Part shown: positions 33,774 through 36,458 of the stretch, in pieces
Layout of the letters: every line of letters begins with the position of its first letter
Position numbering within the stretch: position 1 is the stretch's first letter
DNA from: Phycisphaerales bacterium
GTDB taxonomy: Bacteria > Planctomycetota > Phycisphaerae > Phycisphaerales > UBA1924
Assembly (NCBI GenBank): GCA_026982335.1
Contig: JALSHH010000054.1
Coordinates: 1 to 36,458 of the forward strand
Direction: 5' to 3'
DNA length: 36,458 nucleotides
The notes under the pieces: model-generated
What the model was told of the DNA's origin: nothing
Databases searched by the model: none
What the model saw: the letters and a program-made list of their open reading frames with translations, nothing else
Program-made: the position numbers and the translations under genes

Positions 33774-35321
33774 ATGACACACCCACTCCTCACCAAACTC
33801 AACCTCACCAACCACCCCCGCATCGTCACCGACATCACAGGCGATGAAACCCCAGAGAAGGACAACATCGTTCTCTCGTACAACCCCGCCACCGGCAAGC
33901 CCATCGCAGGCATCCGCCTCGATTCCAAAGAAGACTACGAAGCCGTCACCGCCAAATCGGTCGAAGCATTCAAAGCCTTCCGCAAACTCCCCGCGCCCAA
34001 GCGAGGCGAGATGGTTCGCCAGATCGGCAACGCCTATCGAGAAGTCCTTGAAGAACTCGGCTCATTGGTTTCACTCGAAATGGGCAAAATCAAGGCTGAG
34101 GGCATCGGGGAGGTGCAGGAAACCATCGACATCGCAGACTTCGCCGTCGGACAATCCCGCCAACTCTGCGGCATCACCATGCCATCCGAACGCCCAGAAC
34201 ATGCGATGAAAGAACAATGGCTCCCGCTTGGCCCAGTCGGGATCATTACCGCGTTCAACTTTCCCAATGCCGTGTGGGGGTGGAACGCGATGCTTGCGGC
34301 GATTGGTGGCGATTCTTGCGTCTGGAAACCTTCGCTTCTGGCACCACTGACCGCGATTGCGACCAATGACATCGCTCAGCGTGTGGCATCGGAGATGGGG
34401 TACGACAACCTCTTCCAACTTGTCATCGGCACCGACGACATTGTTGGCGAATCCATGATCCGTGATCGGCGATACCCACTGATCTCGGCGACGGGTTCGT
34501 GTCGAATGGGTCGTCATGTTGGCTCGGTGGTTGCTGGTCGATTGGGCAAATCGCTCCTCGAACTTGGCGGCAACAACGCGGTCATCATTGAGCCCGATGC
34601 GAATCTTGATCTTGCGCTCAAGTCTACCGTGTTTGGTTCTGTGGGCACTGCTGGGCAACGATGCACCTCGACGCGCCGATTGATCCTCCACGAATCCATC
34701 GCGGACGATTTCTGCAGCAAGTTAGTCAAAGCCTACGAAACCGTCCGCATCGGTGATCCACTTGACGAAACCACGCTTATGGGCCCGCTGATCAACGAGC
34801 AGGCGGTTGCAGGCTATGAGCACGCGGTGAAAACGGCGTGCGAGCAAGGTGCGACCCTGCTCACTGGCGGCTCGCGCGTCACGAATCTTGATGGTGATCT
34901 ATCCACCGGGCACTTTGTTATGCCTACGATCATCCGGGCGCCCAAGGACAACAACCTCCCCATGGCACTCGAAGAAACCTTCGCCCCGATCCTGTATGTC
35001 TTTACCTATAAGACACTCGATCAAGCGATTGAGATGCAGAACAGTGTTGTTCAAGGGCTTTCATCGGCGATCTTCGCTGGCTCATCGAACGCGGCCCAAA
35101 GATTCCTCGACCCATGCGGAACGGGTTCGGATTGTGGGCTTGCCTATGTCAATCTTGGCACCTCGGGCGCAGAAATCGGTGGGGCATTCGGAGGCGAAAA
35201 AGACACCGGAGGTGGACGAGAATCCGGCTCCGACGCATGGAAGGCGTACATGCGACGCCAGACATGCACCATCGGGTTTGGAGAAACACTTGAACTTGCA
35301 CAGGGGATCCGCTTTGAGTGA
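33774..35321 (+). CDS. ALDH7-type aldehyde dehydrogenase (aminoadipate-semialdehyde dehydrogenase-like)
   Basis: A 515-aa NAD-dependent aldehyde dehydrogenase. It has the N-terminal Rossmann fold with PLGPVGIITAFNFPNAVWGW near 151-170, catalytic E263 in LLELGGNN and nucleophile C297 in GTAGQRCTSTRR. The C-terminal run GTSGAEIGGAFGGEKDTGGG then RESGSDAWKAYMRRQT is diagnostic of the ALDH7/antiquitin clade, whose members oxidise alpha-aminoadipate semialdehyde in lysine breakdown (AmaB, Pcd). No other lysine catabolism gene lies in the window, so the substrate is inferred from the family. The ATG at 33774 is chosen because conserved sequence starts there. Its stop is 19 bp from the next ATG. Composition switches strand bias near 34215. 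Confidence 0.93.
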   Translation: MTHPLLTKLNLTNHPRIVTDITGDETPEKDNIVLSYNPATGKPIAGIRLDSKEDYEAVTAKSVEAFKAFRKLPAPKRGEMVRQIGNAYREVLEELGSLVSLEMGKIKAEGIGEVQETIDIADFAVGQSRQLCGITMPSERPEHAMKEQWLPLGPVGIITAFNFPNAVWGWNAMLAAIGGDSCVWKPSLLAPLTAIATNDIAQRVASEMGYDNLFQLVIGTDDIVGESMIRDRRYPLISATGSCRMGRHVGSVVAGRLGKSLLELGGNNAVIIEPDANLDLALKSTVFGSVGTAGQRCTSTRRLILHESIADDFCSKLVKAYETVRIGDPLDETTLMGPLINEQAVAGYEHAVKTACEQGATLLTGGSRVTNLDGDLSTGHFVMPTIIRAPKDNNLPMALEETFAPILYVFTYKTLDQAIEMQNSVVQGLSSAIFAGSSNAAQRFLDPCGTGSDCGLAYVNLGTSGAEIGGAFGGEKDTGGGRESGSDAWKAYMRRQTCTIGFGETLELAQGIRFE

Positions 35322-35340
35322 GCGACAGAGCCAATCAAAA

Positions 35341-36036
35341 ATGACCAATACCTTGGTCGATCCCCTCGCCAGCGCAGCGATCGCGCAGGTTGAATCGGGT
35401 ATGAAGGTCGGGCTCGGTGCCGGTCGAACCGCATCACGGGGGATTGAACTCCTCGCCCAGCGTGTCATTGCTGAAGGACTCGACATTGAATGTGTCGCAG
35501 CTTCTGAACGAGCCGAAGACCTCGCCCGCGAAAAGGGGCTCAAAATCATCGACTTCGCCATGATCGAAGAACTCGACATCCTCATCGACGGCGCCGATGC
35601 AGTCGATCGTCAGATGCGGGTGATGAAAGGTTCACGCGGCGCGATGACCCGCGAGCGCATCCTCTGTTGGGCATCCAAGCTGAACATCTTTATGGTCGAC
35701 GCCAACAAAGTTGCTCCAATCCAGATCGGCACCGACACCCCGCTTCCGATTGCCATTATGGCTTTCGGACTCGTCTCGACCCGCAAAGCACTCCGCCACA
35801 TCGGAATCAACGGCGTCATCCGCCAAGACATGAACGGCCAACTCTTCATCACCGACAACGGCAACCTCGTGCTCGACGCCACGCTCAACGGCTCAGAAAA
35901 CCTTGCCCAACTCACCAAAGAACTCAACGACATCCCCGGCGTGATCGACCACGGGCTTTTCATCGACGAAGCCGACATCATCCTCATCGAAAATGAAGCC
36001 GGCGAAATTGAACGCCTCAACCGTACCGCCCGCTAA
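35341..36036 (+). CDS. rpiA: Ribose-5-phosphate isomerase A
   Basis: Interconverts ribose 5-phosphate and ribulose 5-phosphate in the pentose phosphate pathway. The 231-aa protein has VGLGAGRTAS at 23-32 (family GLGTGSTA), DGADAVD with catalytic D83 and D86, K96 and E105 in MKGSRGAMTRERI, NIFMVDANK, TPLPI, TDNGNLVLDA and IPGVIDHGLF. The usual Glu of DGADE is Ala here, and GGGGAL is GSRGAM. These are departures from E. coli RpiA that leave the main catalytic residues in place. The ATG at 35341 is preferred; a TTG at 35314 would overlap the dehydrogenase by 8 bp. Close spacing implies co-transcription with the dehydrogenase gene. Confidence 0.92.
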   Translation: MTNTLVDPLASAAIAQVESGMKVGLGAGRTASRGIELLAQRVIAEGLDIECVAASERAEDLAREKGLKIIDFAMIEELDILIDGADAVDRQMRVMKGSRGAMTRERILCWASKLNIFMVDANKVAPIQIGTDTPLPIAIMAFGLVSTRKALRHIGINGVIRQDMNGQLFITDNGNLVLDATLNGSENLAQLTKELNDIPGVIDHGLFIDEADIILIENEAGEIERLNRTAR

Positions 36037-36149
36037 TCACTTCCTTCCCTGGTGGCACAGGCATCCCCTCTGTGTTCTTCATCTTTCATCTCGCATTCAA
36101 CGAGCCGCAACGGTGAGGGAGCGTTTTTTCCTATTCTGGGTGCCCTGTC

Positions 36150-36167
36150 GGATCCGTCTTCGGATAC
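36150..36167. repeat. Short hairpin
   Basis: GGATCCG and CGGATAC pair around a TCTT loop. It is the first of three hairpins between rpiA and the IS fragment. Confidence 0.45.
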
Positions 36168-36188
36168 TTCAGGCGAATACCCTAATCT

Positions 36189-36218
36189 CCCGAAGGAGCA
36201 TCGGAATGCTCCATCGGG
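36189..36218. repeat. 30-base imperfect palindrome
   Basis: CCCGAAGGAGCAT pairs with ATGCTCCATCGGG around a short centre, with one mismatch in the arms. It is REP-like. Confidence 0.65.
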
Positions 36219-36243
36219 CCACCCGCCCTCTATTTTCCTCGGG

Positions 36244-36309
36244 AGAACGGGCTTCCAGCCCGTTTCTTTCTGAATCACAACACAAGAAAACGGGCTGGAA
36301 GCCCGTTCT
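36244..36309. repeat. Paired REP-like palindromes in inverted orientation
   Basis: AGAACGGGCTTCCAGCCCGT (36244-36263) recurs in inverse as ACGGGCTGGAAGCCCGTTCT (36290-36309), each itself palindromic at its core. The 15-base gap between the extended arms makes a large possible cruciform. The same core is inside the sulfotransferase gene at 32643. Confidence 0.75.
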
Positions 36310-36339
36310 ACCAAAGAGCCACCAGGCACAGCTTAGAAA

Positions 36340-36458
36340 CTATCTCAAAACGGTCAATCGTTGAAGTCTTCTGTACCAGATCAGGATACAAGCGAGTTTG
36401 ATCGAAGCGAGGTCGTTCGATGACTTCTTCGCATAACGCACCAAAATACCACGCCATT
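36340..36458 (-). CDS. IS5-type transposase, C-terminal fragment (cut by window edge)
   Basis: The minus-strand frame entering from the right edge reads WRGILVRYAKKSSNDLASIK then LACILIWYRRLQRLTVLR and a TAG stop at 36340-36342. This is the C-terminal signature of IS5-family DDE transposases (R-Y-x-K-K ... L-A-x-x-L-I-W-Y-R-R-L). About 38 codons are visible; whether the full gene is intact lies outside the window. Confidence 0.75.
   Translation of the reverse strand, partial: WRGILVRYAKKSSNDLASIKLACILIWYRRLQRLTVLR

Larger units (their letters stand above)
36037..36339. other. Intergenic region packed with palindromic repeats
   Basis: No gene is recognised. It contains GAGCCGCAACGGTGAGGGAG at about 36101-36120, a motif I recall from planctomycete intergenic regions, and then three inverted-repeat units listed separately. 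Confidence 0.6.

Noticed and set aside
34849-35340. Upstream extension of rpiA by 164 codons
   Set aside because: It overlaps the dehydrogenase gene in another frame. The RpiA family sequence starts at the ATG at 35341.
1-36458. CRISPR array or cas genes
   Set aside because: No regularly spaced direct repeats were seen. The repeated sequences are single palindromes or pairs, and no Cas protein is present.

Overview
The window looks like a chromosomal segment of a Planctomycetota bacterium, possibly of the Phycisphaerae. This is inference. It rests on the very long Lgt, a type II secretion pseudopilin-like (GspG) segment inside another protein, weak or absent Shine-Dalgarno sites at many starts, and intergenic palindromes of a style common in that phylum. 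No rRNA or complete tRNA gene was seen.

Left edge (1-1700): an insertion-sequence junkyard. It holds the 3' tip of one IS3-family copy, a stretch with a tRNA-Ser-like 3' end and a strong terminator, and a second, inverted IS3 copy with a broken OrfA and an altered OrfB tail.

2004-5755: a three-gene operon. It encodes a copper-type P1B ATPase with YHS and heavy-metal-binding N-terminal domains, an unrecognised protein with a possible PD-(D/E)XK core, and a PepSY-type membrane protein. It converges on an adenine deaminase gene (5742-7502).

7629-16875: a glycan-assembly locus with a CgeB-like glycosyltransferase, a GT4 glycosyltransferase, a GT-B-like protein, and three methyltransferase-type proteins, one of them fused to a glycosyltransferase-like domain. 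Three adjacent but otherwise different proteins share the same Rossmann-like module with a G-x-G/Q-x-H-T signature. This is the most interesting feature of the window.

17012-24271: a TraB/GumN-family protein carrying a GspG-like insertion and a small zinc-ribbon membrane protein, then on the minus strand a complete MacAB-TolC-type tripartite export operon (outer-membrane lipoprotein, adaptor, ATPase, permease).

24424-31075: NAD(P)HX dehydratase, TatD nuclease, Lgt, a DUF368/PopT-type polyprenyl-phosphate transporter, an alpha/beta-hydrolase lipoprotein, a SixA-type phosphatase and a CrcB fluoride channel. Several of these serve the cell envelope.

31196-36458: a membrane-fused sulfotransferase, a small lipoprotein, an ALDH7-type aldehyde dehydrogenase coupled to ribose-5-phosphate isomerase, a cluster of palindromic repeats, and the 3' end of an IS5-type transposase cut by the window edge. 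Several short dispersed repeats sit inside gene ends (lgt, the DUF368 gene) or inside a gene (the sulfotransferase), so repeat insertion appears to have reshaped coding sequence here.
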